NCBI RefSeq assembly: GCF_000009985.1
Contig: NC_007626.1
Location: 2,091,828-2,155,827 of the forward strand
DNA length: 64,000 nt
Reading direction: 5' to 3'
Origin: Paramagnetospirillum magneticum AMB-1
Lineage (GTDB): Bacteria; Pseudomonadota; Alphaproteobacteria; Rhodospirillales; Magnetospirillaceae
Shown here: one piece after another, positions 28,163 to 37,001 of the stretch
Position numbering within the stretch: the first letter of the stretch is position 1
Layout: each line of letters starts with the position of its first letter
The notes under the pieces: generated by a model
What the model was told of the DNA's origin: nothing
The model's database searches: none
The model's input: only the letters and a program-made list of their open reading frames with translations
Position numbers and translations under genes: made by a program

Positions 28163-30462
28163 TCAGTATCCGCGAAAGGCTGCTGCAAGCCTTTCAGATC
28201 GAATACCGGGAACATGTTGAAGCCATCCGCACCCTGCTCGACGGCCTCGAGCACAAGGCGGAGGGGAGCGGACTCGCGCAGCTTGACGAGATATTTCGCC
28301 GCGCCCACTCCCTGAAGGGGGCGTCACGGGCGGTGGATCTGCCGGCCGTCGAGGAAATCTCCCACCGGATGGAGACGCTGTTCGCCAAGGTCCGCTCGGG
28401 TCAGGCCAAGCTTGACCATGACATGGCCATTGGCCTGGGCCATGTCCTCGACGTGATCGAGGATTGGGTGGCCGCCAATCTGGCCAACGAACCCCTGCCC
28501 GATACGGCGGCGACCATTTCCGCCCTGGATGCCATGATCGAGGGGCATGCCGCTCCGGCGGTGGTTGCCCCGCCGCGCGCACCGCCTGCGCCGGTTCCCG
28601 CTCCGCAGCTTCAGTCGGCGCCGCCGGTTCCTCAGGCCCCGCCAGACCCACCCCCCGCCGAGCCCGAGGATGACGAGCCCGCTGACCGTGCCGCCACGAC
28701 CGCGCCCCTGCGGCCCGAGGAGACGGTGCGCGTGCGCGCTCTGCATCTCGACCGCCTGTTGCGCTCGTCCAACGAGTTGCTGACCGAAACCATGAACCAG
28801 CGGCAGGTGACGCAGTCGCTGCTCGGTCTCGATCGCAGCCTGGGCGACTTCGACCGCTCGTGGCGTCGGGCCCGCAAGAACGCCGCCGCCGCCCTGCGTG
28901 ATCTGGGTGATTACGACCGGGCCATTGCCCTGGAACGGCAATACGAGGCGCTGGAACAATCCCTGACCGGCATCAGCCGCGAGTTGCGCTCCGTCCGGCG
29001 ACGGCAGCAGCGGACCGGCTGGGCGCTGCGCCAGCTGGGCAACGACCTGCAGCAGGAAGTGCGGCAAGTCCGCATGGTGCCCGCCGAGTCCATCTTCGGT
29101 GCCTTTCGCAAGATGGTGCGCGATCTGGCCCGCGCCGTCGGCAAGCAGGTGACCGTGCAGGTCTCCGGCCTGGATGTGGAAGCCGACCGCATGGTGCTGC
29201 AGGGGCTCAAGGATCCCGTGATGCACCTGCTGCGCAATGCCCTGTCCCACGGCGTGGAGCCGCCGGACGAGCGCCGCGCCGAGGGCAAGTCGCCCGCCGC
29301 CCATGTCAGCCTGTCCTTCGACGTGTCCGAGGGCCGTCTGGTGGTGACGATCGAGGACGACGGGCGCGGCGTCAATTTCGAGGCCATCCGCCGCAAGGCG
29401 GTGGAGCGCGGCCTGTTCTCGGAAGCCCAATCCTTCGACGTGGACCGCCAGTCCCTGATCGACGTGATCTTCGACCCCGGCTTTTCCACCGCTCGGGTGG
29501 TGGACGACCTGTCGGGGCGCGGCATGGGCCTGTCCGTGGTGCGCGAAGCCATGGCCATGATGAACGGCACGGTGGAGGTCCAGGACCGCAAGCCCATGGG
29601 CACCTGTTTCCGCCTGTCCCTGCCGCTGACCGTCTCGACCCAACGGCTGTTCCTGGTGGAATGCCAGGGCCATGTCTATGGCCTGCCCACCGAGGGCGTC
29701 GACCGCCTCTATCGCGTGCGGGCCGAGGACGTGGGGACCGTGGAGGGCAAGTCGGTGGTCTTCCTGGGCGATCGCCAGATTCCGCTGCTGTCCCTGGCCC
29801 ATCTGCTGGCCCTGGGGGAAAGCGCGGTCAAGGTGACCCGCAACGTGGTGCCCCTAGTGGTGCTGAAGAACGGCGAGCGCCGGGTGGCGGTGGCCATCGA
29901 CGGCTTTTTGTCCATCCGCGAGGGGCTGGTAAAGGATATTGGCGTGCCCGGCGCCCGGGGCACCATGGTGGCCGGCGGCGTGCTGCTGGAGGACGGAGAC
30001 ATCGCCCTGGTCCTCAATCCCTTCGAGATCGTCGAGACCTTCCGCAAATCGGGCAGCATCCGGGTGCTGACCACCGTGGAGAAGCCGGCCGAGGTCAAGG
30101 TGCCGGTGATCCTGGTGGTCGACGACTCGCTGACCACCCGCACCCTGGAAAAGAGCATCCTCGAAGCCCACGGCTATCAGGTGCGTCTGGCCCATGACGG
30201 CCTGGAGGCCCTGGGCCGTCTCAGGGGCGAGAGCATCGACCTGATCATCTCGGATATCCAGATGCCGCGCCTCGACGGCTTTGGACTGCTGCAGGCGGTG
30301 AAATCCGATCCGGCCCTGAAATCCATTCCGCTCATTCTCGTCAGCTCGCTGGAAGCGCGGGAGGACAAGGAGCGTGGACTGGAACTGGGCGCCGACGCCT
30401 ATGTGGTCAAGCGCAAGTTCGACCAGAAGGAGCTCCTCGAAACCATTGGGCAGTTCCTATGA
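28159..30462 (+). CDS. cheA: CheA-receiver hybrid kinase (FrzE/CheAY-like)
   Basis: 767 aa, TTG start overlapping the receptor stop (TTGA). Order: Hpt with His50 in RRAHSLKGASRAVD; a Pro/Ala-rich linker (about 130-190); dimerisation helices; HATPase with HLLRNALSHGVEPPDER, EDDGRGVN and GRGMGLSVV; a CheW-like domain (about 490-630); and a C-terminal receiver (VDDSLTTRTLEKSIL, phospho-Asp in ISDIQMPRLDG, VKRKFDQ). CheA with its own receiver is typical of alternative-function systems such as Frz, where the receiver may act as phosphate sink or output. Confidence 0.95.
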   Translation: MISIRERLLQAFQIEYREHVEAIRTLLDGLEHKAEGSGLAQLDEIFRRAHSLKGASRAVDLPAVEEISHRMETLFAKVRSGQAKLDHDMAIGLGHVLDVIEDWVAANLANEPLPDTAATISALDAMIEGHAAPAVVAPPRAPPAPVPAPQLQSAPPVPQAPPDPPPAEPEDDEPADRAATTAPLRPEETVRVRALHLDRLLRSSNELLTETMNQRQVTQSLLGLDRSLGDFDRSWRRARKNAAAALRDLGDYDRAIALERQYEALEQSLTGISRELRSVRRRQQRTGWALRQLGNDLQQEVRQVRMVPAESIFGAFRKMVRDLARAVGKQVTVQVSGLDVEADRMVLQGLKDPVMHLLRNALSHGVEPPDERRAEGKSPAAHVSLSFDVSEGRLVVTIEDDGRGVNFEAIRRKAVERGLFSEAQSFDVDRQSLIDVIFDPGFSTARVVDDLSGRGMGLSVVREAMAMMNGTVEVQDRKPMGTCFRLSLPLTVSTQRLFLVECQGHVYGLPTEGVDRLYRVRAEDVGTVEGKSVVFLGDRQIPLLSLAHLLALGESAVKVTRNVVPLVVLKNGERRVAVAIDGFLSIREGLVKDIGVPGARGTMVAGGVLLEDGDIALVLNPFEIVETFRKSGSIRVLTTVEKPAEVKVPVILVVDDSLTTRTLEKSILEAHGYQVRLAHDGLEALGRLRGESIDLIISDIQMPRLDGFGLLQAVKSDPALKSIPLILVSSLEAREDKERGLELGADAYVVKRKFDQKELLETIGQFL

Positions 30463-31517
30463 GAAAAAAGATCAAGGTCCTGATCGTCGAGGATTCCCTG
30501 GTGGTGCGGGAATTGCTGAAGCACATCATCGGCTCGGACGAGAGGTTCGAGGTGATGGCGGCGGTGACCAGCGCCGAAGACTGCCTGGAAATGCTGGAGA
30601 CCCAGCAGCCCGACGTCATCTCGCTCGATATCCGCCTGCCGGGCATGAACGGCCTGGATGCCACGCTCAAGATCATGTCGCGCCGCCCAACCCCGATTGT
30701 GGTTGTGGCCGCCCAGGTGGACGACAACGAATTGAACATCGCCATGAACGCGCTGCGGGCCGGGGCGCTGTCGGTGGTGGAAAAGCCGGTGGGGGTGACC
30801 AATGCCGGCTATGACACCATGGCAGCCAAGATCTGCACCCAGTTGGCGATCATGAGCCAGGTTCAGGTGGTCCGGCAGGGGATCAATCGGGGGCTGAACT
30901 TTGGCAGCGACGACACGCCGGCGCGGGTATCGCAAGGGCGGCCCGGAACCTATTCCATGGTGGGCATCGTCGCCTCGACCGGTGGGCCGCAGGCCCTGGT
31001 ACAGCTGCTGGGCGGCTTGGGGGCGGACTTCCCCCTGCCAATTCTGCTGGTCCAGCACATTACGTCGAGCTTCCTCGAAGGCTTCGTGACCTGGCTGTCA
31101 GGCACCACGCCCTTCGAGGCGCGGATCGCCCAGGACGGTGAGAAGCCAGTGGCGGGTAAGGTCTATGTCGCCCCTGTCGACCACCATCTGGGATTGGTCA
31201 ACGACCAACTGGTCATTCTGGATTTGCCCGCCGTGTGCAATCAGAAGCCGTCGGGAACCGTGCTGTTCGGCTCCATGGCCCGCGATATCGGTAAGCACGG
31301 CATCGGCGTGGTACTGACCGGCATGGGGGCCGACGGTTCGGAAGGGTTGCGCCAGATGGCGGATAAGGGCGCCTACACCATCGTGGAGGATGCTTCCACC
31401 TGCGTGGTGAACGGCATGCCGGCGGCGGCGGCCAAGTTGGGAGCGGCGCGTGAGACCTTGCCGCTGCCCGCCATCGCCGCCAGATTGCGTGACCTTGCCC
31501 TGGGAGGCGAGAAGTGA
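30459..31517 (+). CDS. cheB: CheB methylesterase
   Basis: 352 aa, ATGA overlap with cheA. The N-terminal receiver (VEDSLVVRELLKHII, phospho-Asp in SLDIRLPGMNG) regulates a C-terminal methylesterase with a Ser-His-Asp triad: Ser in VASTGGP, His in VQHITSSF and Asp in LTGMGADGSEG. It removes methyl groups from receptors, opposing the CheR-TPR protein. Length and architecture are standard. Confidence 0.95.
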   Translation: MRKKIKVLIVEDSLVVRELLKHIIGSDERFEVMAAVTSAEDCLEMLETQQPDVISLDIRLPGMNGLDATLKIMSRRPTPIVVVAAQVDDNELNIAMNALRAGALSVVEKPVGVTNAGYDTMAAKICTQLAIMSQVQVVRQGINRGLNFGSDDTPARVSQGRPGTYSMVGIVASTGGPQALVQLLGGLGADFPLPILLVQHITSSFLEGFVTWLSGTTPFEARIAQDGEKPVAGKVYVAPVDHHLGLVNDQLVILDLPAVCNQKPSGTVLFGSMARDIGKHGIGVVLTGMGADGSEGLRQMADKGAYTIVEDASTCVVNGMPAAAAKLGAARETLPLPAIAARLRDLALGGEK

Positions 31518-33214
31518 ACGACGACCATCTCATCCTTATCGTCGAGGATTCGGTGACCCAGGCGCTCAAGCTCCAACTGGTGATGGAGCAGGAGGGTTTC
31601 CAGACTGTCTGCGCCCATTCCGGCGAAGAGGCGCTGGAACAGATCAACCGCTGCCGCCCCAGCCTGATCATCGTCGACTACCACCTGCCGGGCATTCAGG
31701 GCGACGAGCTGTGCCGCCAGATCCACATGGACATCACCACGCGGAGCATTCCGCTGATGATGCTGACCGCCGACGAGACCTCGGCGGCCGAACTGCACGG
31801 CCTTGAAAGCGGCGCCGACGATTTCGTCGCCAAGTCCGAGGACCCGGAGATCCTGCTGCTGCGGGTGCACAACCTGCTGCGCAAGGCCCGGCGCGAGGCG
31901 GTCAACGTGGAGGTCGGCCGCTCGCTGTTCCGCCGCGCCCGGGTGCTGATCATCGACGACAGCATGACCTACCGCGAGAGCCTGGCCCAGGAGCTGACCG
32001 ACGAAGGCTGCGACGTCACCCAGGTCACCAGCGGCGTGGACGGGCTGCGCCTGCTGGCCGAAAGCGACTTCGACTGCGTCATGGTCGACATGGTGATGCC
32101 GGGAATGGACGGCATCGCCGTCTGCAAGGAACTGTCCAAGCTGCGCTCCGACAACGATGCGCCGCTGGTGGTCCTGATGCTCTCGGCCTACGAGCACAAG
32201 GAGAACGTCGCCCGCGCCCTCGAGGCCGGGGCCGACGACTTCGTGGGCAAGTCCACCGAGATGAGCCTGCTGCGCGCCCGCCTGCGCGCCCTGCTGCGCC
32301 GCAAGTTCCTGCTGGAGCAGAACCAGCGCATCGTCGAGGAAATCCGACTGCGCGAGATGGAGACTCTGCGCGCCAAGGCGGAAAAGGAGGCTGCCGAGGC
32401 CCGCGCCGCCTTGGCCGAGGGCCTGGCCCGCGCCAATCGCGAGCTGGAGGAGGCCAACGCCAAGCTGCGCGAGACCCAGGTGCATCTGATCCAGTCGGAA
32501 AAGATGGCGTCGCTGGGGCAGTTGGTGGCCGGTATCGCCCACGAGATCAACAATCCCCTGTCCTTCGCGCTGTCCAACGTCTTTTCCATCGAGAACTGGC
32601 TGGCGGCGGTGATGACCGAGGCGGCGCCCTGCCTGTCGGAGGACCACCTGGTCAAGCTGGACAAGGCCAGGAAGCGCATCGCCGATACCGGCCAGGGGCT
32701 CGAGCGGGTGCGCGAGCTGGTGGTCAAGCTCCGGACCTTCTCGCGCCTGGACGAGGGCGAGTTCAAGACCGTCGACATCAAGGAGGCGGTGGAGTCCGTC
32801 CTCCTGTTCCTGCGCCACAAGATGAGCGATCGCATCGAGGTCCGGCGCAACTTTGCCGAGGACAACATGCTGGCCTGCTATGCCGGTCAGCTCAATCAGG
32901 TGATCATGAACGTGGTGGCCAATGCCGTCGACGCCATCGAGGGCAAGGGTGTCATCACGGTGCGCACCTTCCGCCAGGACGGCATGTTCGCCATCGCGGT
33001 GTCCGACACCGGCAGCGGCATCCCGCCGGAAATCCAGGAACGCATTTTCGACCCCTTCTTCACCACCAAGCCGGTAGGGCAGGGGACGGGGCTGGGATTA
33101 TCCATTTCCTATGGCATCATCAAGAGCCATGACGGTCGTATCGAGGTGTCGAGCCATCCGGGCCAGGGAACCGAAATCCGGATCCTGATCCCCATCAACC
33201 TGGTAGGGACTTGA
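31514..33214 (+). CDS. Dual-receiver histidine kinase (REC-REC-HisKA-HATPase)
   Basis: 566 aa, GTG start overlapping the cheB stop. Receiver 1 (phospho-Asp in IIVDYHLPGIQG) and receiver 2 (VMVDMVMPGMDG) precede a coiled coil (about 270-330), a phospho-acceptor helix LVAGIAHEINNPLSFALS and an HATPase domain (NVVANAVDAIEG, DTGSGIPPE, GTGLGLSISYGI). The tandem receivers recall FrzZ, but here they feed a kinase. It is a likely phosphorylation target of the CheA. Cytoplasmic. Confidence 0.92.
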   Translation: MNDDHLILIVEDSVTQALKLQLVMEQEGFQTVCAHSGEEALEQINRCRPSLIIVDYHLPGIQGDELCRQIHMDITTRSIPLMMLTADETSAAELHGLESGADDFVAKSEDPEILLLRVHNLLRKARREAVNVEVGRSLFRRARVLIIDDSMTYRESLAQELTDEGCDVTQVTSGVDGLRLLAESDFDCVMVDMVMPGMDGIAVCKELSKLRSDNDAPLVVLMLSAYEHKENVARALEAGADDFVGKSTEMSLLRARLRALLRRKFLLEQNQRIVEEIRLREMETLRAKAEKEAAEARAALAEGLARANRELEEANAKLRETQVHLIQSEKMASLGQLVAGIAHEINNPLSFALSNVFSIENWLAAVMTEAAPCLSEDHLVKLDKARKRIADTGQGLERVRELVVKLRTFSRLDEGEFKTVDIKEAVESVLLFLRHKMSDRIEVRRNFAEDNMLACYAGQLNQVIMNVVANAVDAIEGKGVITVRTFRQDGMFAIAVSDTGSGIPPEIQERIFDPFFTTKPVGQGTGLGLSISYGIIKSHDGRIEVSSHPGQGTEIRILIPINLVGT

Positions 33215-33219
33215 AACTC

Positions 33220-34827
33220 ATGAGCGCTTCCCGGACCGGGCCGAAGGAAAATGTACTGGTCGTCGATGACGAGCCACAGATTCTGATCGCCATCACCGAC
33301 CTGCTGGAGGACGAGTTCCAGGTGTGGACCGCCAATGACGGTCCCTCGGCGCTGGAGCTCCTCAAGGAGCACGAGATGGCGGTGATCCTCTCGGATCAGC
33401 GCATGCCGGGCATGAGCGGCGCGGAATTCCTGGGCCAGGCCCGCGTGCTGTCCGACGCTACCCGCGTGCTGGTTACCGGCTATTCCGACCTGGATGCGCT
33501 GGTCAGCGCCGTCAATCTCGGTCAGATCCACGCCTATCTCTCCAAGCCCTGGAATCCGCTGGAGCTTCGGGTCGTGGTGCGGACGGCCGCCGATCGCTGG
33601 CGTCTGGACCGTACTCTCCAGCAAGAGCGCACACTGATGCTGGCGCTGATGAACAACATTCCCGATGCGGTGTTCATCAAGGATCTGCAGCTCAAGTTCT
33701 CGCGGGTCAACCAACCCCAGGCCCGGCTGACTGGGCTGGCAGATCCCAGCGATCTGGTGGGGCAGCGCCTGTCTGAACTTTTGGAATCCGATCACGCCCG
33801 GACCGTGGAGGCCGAGGAGCGTGCCATTCTGGACCAGGGCGTCGGCCAGCTGGATCGGTTGGAATCAGTGACGGACCAGGACGGAAACGCGCTTTGGTAT
33901 TCGGTGACCAAGGTGCCTATCCGCCAGGGCGACGAGGTGGTGGGGCTGGCCGGCATTGCCCGCGACGTCACGGCGCGCAAGCAGGCCGAGGACTATCTCC
34001 GCCGCGCTCATGACGAATTACAGCAGGCGGTGGAAGAGCGGACCCGCTGGCTCCAGAAGGAGATCAGCCGCCGCGCCCAGGCGGAGGAGCAGGCCCAGGC
34101 GGCCCGCGAGGCGGCCGAGGCAGCATCTCGGGCCAAGACCATTTTCCTGGCCAATATGAGCCACGAACTGCGCACGCCGCTCAATGCCATCATCGGCTTT
34201 TCCGAATTGGCCAATTCCATCATGGGCAAGGCCGACATGGACCGTTATGGCGGCTTTCTCGACAACATCTCGGAATCGGCCCATCACCTGCTGCGGGTGA
34301 TCAGCGATATTCTCGACGTGTCCCGCGTCGAGGTGGGCAAGGTCATCCTGCGCGAAAGCGTGGTGGACGTGGCCGAGGCGGTGCGGGCCGCCATGCGCCT
34401 GGTCAGCCATGTGGTGTCCAACAAGCGCCAATCCCTGACCTTCAGCCCCCAGGACGGCCTGCCGCTGATTCGCGCTGACGAAAGGCTGATGAAGCAGATC
34501 GTCCTGAACCTGCTCTCCAACGCAGCCAAGTTCACGCCGGAATCCGGCAATATCCGCGTCGCCGCCAATCTGGTGGACGGCTGCGTCACCGTCGAGGTGG
34601 AAGACGACGGCGTCGGCATCGCCGCCGAGGACATCGCCATGGTGCTGCAGCCCTTCGGCCAGGCGGAGAACGCCATCAGCCCCAAGCACGAAGGCACCGG
34701 ACTCGGCCTACCCCTGGCCAAGGGCTTCATGGAGCTGCACGGCGGCAGCCTGACCCTGGAAAGCCGGGTGGGTGAGGGGACCAAGGTGATGCTGACCTTC
34801 CCCGCCTCCTGCGTGGTGACGGAATAG
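33220..34827 (+). CDS. Receiver-PAS-histidine kinase, last gene of the che operon
   Basis: 535 aa from ATG 33220; a TTG at 33211 overlapping the preceding stop would add three residues and fits the coupling style of the operon. Receiver (VVDDEPQILIAI, ILSDQRMPGMSG), PAS (about 145-265, DAVFIKDLQLKFSRVN to AGIARDVTARKQAED), a coiled coil, HisKA (FLANMSHELRTPLNAIIGF) and HATPase (LNLLSNAAKFT, EDDGVGIAAED, GTGLGLPLAKGF). No transmembrane segment. With no DNA-binding output anywhere in the operon, the final effector is unknown. Confidence 0.92.
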   Translation: MSASRTGPKENVLVVDDEPQILIAITDLLEDEFQVWTANDGPSALELLKEHEMAVILSDQRMPGMSGAEFLGQARVLSDATRVLVTGYSDLDALVSAVNLGQIHAYLSKPWNPLELRVVVRTAADRWRLDRTLQQERTLMLALMNNIPDAVFIKDLQLKFSRVNQPQARLTGLADPSDLVGQRLSELLESDHARTVEAEERAILDQGVGQLDRLESVTDQDGNALWYSVTKVPIRQGDEVVGLAGIARDVTARKQAEDYLRRAHDELQQAVEERTRWLQKEISRRAQAEEQAQAAREAAEAASRAKTIFLANMSHELRTPLNAIIGFSELANSIMGKADMDRYGGFLDNISESAHHLLRVISDILDVSRVEVGKVILRESVVDVAEAVRAAMRLVSHVVSNKRQSLTFSPQDGLPLIRADERLMKQIVLNLLSNAAKFTPESGNIRVAANLVDGCVTVEVEDDGVGIAAEDIAMVLQPFGQAENAISPKHEGTGLGLPLAKGFMELHGGSLTLESRVGEGTKVMLTFPASCVVTE

Positions 34828-34830
34828 AAA

Positions 34831-34857
34831 AAGGGCCGCCCGATCCGGGCGGCCCTT
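34831..34857. terminator. Bidirectional terminator between che operon and amt
   Basis: A 12-bp perfect hairpin pairs 34831-34842 with 34846-34857 around a 3-nt loop. It lies directly after the last che-operon stop and 22 bp beyond the end of the convergent amt gene, and can serve both strands. Confidence 0.85.
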
Positions 34858-34878
34858 GAAGGTTCAGGGGCGTTGCTT

Positions 34879-36156
34879 TCAGCCGGCCTTGCGCTTGTTG
34901 GCCGAGTGCACCGACATGGCCAGGCCGTCGTCGTGCATGGTGGTGGCGTCTTCGGGATAGGCGCCGATCTGGTGGATGGACAGGTCGGCACCGGCGAATT
35001 CCTCCTCATCGCTGAGGCGGATGCCCAGGGTGGCCTTGAGGCCGCCATAGACCGCCAGGCCACCGGCCAGGCCAAAGGCGGCGCCCATGACCGTCCCGGT
35101 GACCTGGGCGCCCAGGCTGACGCCGCCTAGGCCGCCCAGGGCTTCCTGACCGAACACGCCGCAGGCGATGCCGCCCAGGAAGCCGCACATGCCGTGCAGC
35201 GCCCAGACACCCAGAACGTCGTCGATCTTGAATTTGGCTTGGCACAGGTTGAACAGCCAGACGAACATGGCGCCGGCGATGCCGCCAGTGACCAGGGCGC
35301 CCACGGGATGCATGACGTCGGACCCGGCGCAGACCGCCACCAGACCGGCCAGGGCGCCGTTGTGGATGAAGCCGGGGTCGTTGCGGCCCACCAGCAGGCT
35401 GGTGACGATGCCGCCCACCATGGCCATCAGCGAGTTGATGGCCACCAGCCCGGAAATGTCGGCGATCACCTGGGCGCTCATGACGTTGAAGCCGAACCAG
35501 CCCACCGACAGAACCCAGGCGCCCAGCGCCAGGAAGGGGATGTTGGAGGGGGGGAAGGCCACCAGCCGTCCGTCCTTGCGGTAACGGCCCAGGCGCACGC
35601 CCAGCATCAGCACGGCGGCCAGACCGATCCAGCCGCCCACCGCATGCACCACCACCGAACCGGCGAAGTCATGGAAGGCGAAGCCGAACCAGCCCTTCAT
35701 CAGGTCCTGAAAGCCGAAGCGGGTGCCCCACACCATGCCCTCGAACAGGGGATAGACCAGCCCCACCAGCACGGCGGTGGCCATCAGCTGGGTGGTGAAC
35801 TTGGCACGCTCGGCGATGCCGCCCGACACGATGGCGGGAATGGCGGCGGCGAAGGTGGCCAGGAAGAAGAACTTGACCAGGTCATAGCCCGAGGCGGCGA
35901 AGGCGCTGCCGGTCTTGCCGATCAGCACGTCGGCGCCCACCAGGAAGGTGGTGCCGTAGGCCACGGAATAGCCCACGAAGAAATAGACGATGGTCGAGAC
36001 CGCGAAATCCGACAGGATCTTGACCAGGGCGTTGACCTGATTCTTTTTCCTGACGGTTCCCACCTCGAGGAAGGCAAAGCCGGAGTGCATGGCCAGAACC
36101 ATCACCGCCCCCAAGAGGATGAACAATACATCTGCGCCTGTCTTCGTGGTCTCCAT
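34879..36156 (-). CDS. amt: Ammonium transporter Amt
   Basis: 425 aa from the ATG at 36154-36156 behind a GAGGAA ribosome site; 21 further in-frame upstream codons lack similarity. The protein has about eleven hydrophobic segments and family signatures: FLEVGTVRKKN, the pore His in FAFHDFAGSVVVH, WFGFNVMSA and the second His in LGVWALHGMCGFLGG. It conducts ammonium inward across the inner membrane. No glnK/glnB lies next to it, unlike most bacterial amt loci. A possible sigma-54 element sits about 55 bp upstream, which would suit nitrogen control. Confidence 0.95.
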   Translation of the reverse strand: METTKTGADVLFILLGAVMVLAMHSGFAFLEVGTVRKKNQVNALVKILSDFAVSTIVYFFVGYSVAYGTTFLVGADVLIGKTGSAFAASGYDLVKFFFLATFAAAIPAIVSGGIAERAKFTTQLMATAVLVGLVYPLFEGMVWGTRFGFQDLMKGWFGFAFHDFAGSVVVHAVGGWIGLAAVLMLGVRLGRYRKDGRLVAFPPSNIPFLALGAWVLSVGWFGFNVMSAQVIADISGLVAINSLMAMVGGIVTSLLVGRNDPGFIHNGALAGLVAVCAGSDVMHPVGALVTGGIAGAMFVWLFNLCQAKFKIDDVLGVWALHGMCGFLGGIACGVFGQEALGGLGGVSLGAQVTGTVMGAAFGLAGGLAVYGGLKATLGIRLSDEEEFAGADLSIHQIGAYPEDATTMHDDGLAMSVHSANKRKAG

Positions 36157-36208
36157 TGGATTCCTCTGCCCAAAAATGCTGCCGCCGCCGCGGGATGGCG
36201 GCGCGGCT

Positions 36209-36223
36209 TCAAGATGCATGCCA
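36209..36223 (-). promoter_or_regulatory. Possible sigma-54 promoter of amt
   Basis: Read on the minus strand the element is TGGCAT-GCATC-TTGA, which matches the TGGCAC-N5-TTGC consensus with correct spacing but has A instead of C in the critical -12 dinucleotide. Transcription would begin about 40 nt before the amt ATG. No clear NtrC site pair is visible upstream. Confidence 0.35.
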
Positions 36224-36451
36224 AGTGCCCGCTTTGGGCAATATCTTGAAAAAACAATGCATTGTCGTGTGCGGAAAAAATAGGCGCCAGAGCTGTGCTT
36301 AATATCCGCGCTGCCGATGGAGGCATCTGCACATTAAGTGGGCGTTGCGCCCGGAGGCGATTGCGCGGCCACCAGGGTGTGCTTAATTAATAAGCTAAAA
36401 TCTTTACTGGTGAATATTTGAGCAGGGCGGCGACGGTCCCGATGAAACGCA

Positions 36452-36479
36452 AAACGCCGGTCCCAGGGGACCGGCGTTT
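36452..36479 (-). terminator. Rho-independent terminator of tRNA-Asp
   Basis: A 12-bp perfect hairpin (36452-36463 with 36468-36479, 4-nt loop), extended by further pairs around one bulged A, lies 27 bp downstream of the tRNA 3' end on the minus strand and is followed by TTTTGCGTTT. Confidence 0.8.
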
Positions 36480-36505
36480 GCGATGCTATTCCTCAAGGAG
36501 AGGAA

Positions 36506-36582
36506 TGGCGCGAGTGACGGGGCTCGAACCCGCGACCTCCGGCGTGACAGGCCGGCGCTCTGACCAACTGAGCTACACCCGC
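36506..36582 (-). tRNA. tRNA-Asp (anticodon GTC), CCA encoded
   Basis: 77 nt that fold as a full cloverleaf on the minus strand: acceptor GCGGGTG/CACTCGC with one G-T pair, D arm TAGCTCAGTTGGTCAGAGC, anticodon stem CCGGC/GCCGG with loop CTGTCAC (anticodon GTC), and T arm with TTCGAGC. The discriminator is G and CCA is encoded. Confidence 0.95.
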
Positions 36583-36706
36583 GCGAGGGCCGGTGATATA
36601 GCAGCCGAATTCGGGGTGCGCAAGCCTCTTTCTTTCATCCATGTGAATCGACACCTCCGCACCTGACTCTTTAAGGTGGGGAACCGTGGCTCGTGGGGAG
36701 GTGATC

Positions 36707-36883
36707 GTGGCCGATATCGTCAATCTCAATAAGGTCCGCAAGGCCCGCGCCAAGGCCGAGGCCGAGGAGACCGCCCGCAACAACCGGGTGCGCTTCGGTC
36801 GGACCCGGCAGGAAAAGGAGGCGGCCCGCAAGGAGGCGGAACGCAAAGACCGGGACATGGACGGAAAGCAGCTCGACGAATGA
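36707..36883 (+). CDS. DUF4169 family small protein
   Basis: 58 aa with a GTG start placed by the GGGGAGG ribosome site 7 nt upstream. It begins VADIVNLNKVRKARAKAEAE, continues with NRVRFGRTRQEKEAARKEAE and ends KQLDE. This is the pattern of the DUF4169 proteins found across alphaproteobacteria: short, very basic/acidic, helical and of unknown function. Cytoplasmic. Confidence 0.8.
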   Translation: MADIVNLNKVRKARAKAEAEETARNNRVRFGRTRQEKEAARKEAERKDRDMDGKQLDE

Positions 36884-37001
36884 CGTCCTAAAGGTGTTTG
36901 GGACTTGCATCTTCTATTGTAGAGTATCGTTCAACCGGCGCTCCTTTGGTCCGACGCCGAATCCAGCGCGCGAAACAACGCCGCGATGACCGGGAGGCCG
37001 A

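Larger units (their letters stand above)
36157..36505. other. Intergenic region between amt and tRNA-Asp
   Basis: 349 bp, locally AT-richer than its surroundings. It contains the possible sigma-54 element (36209-36223) and the tRNA terminator (36452-36479). Nothing else is recognisable; the short open frames have no coding character. Confidence 0.5.
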
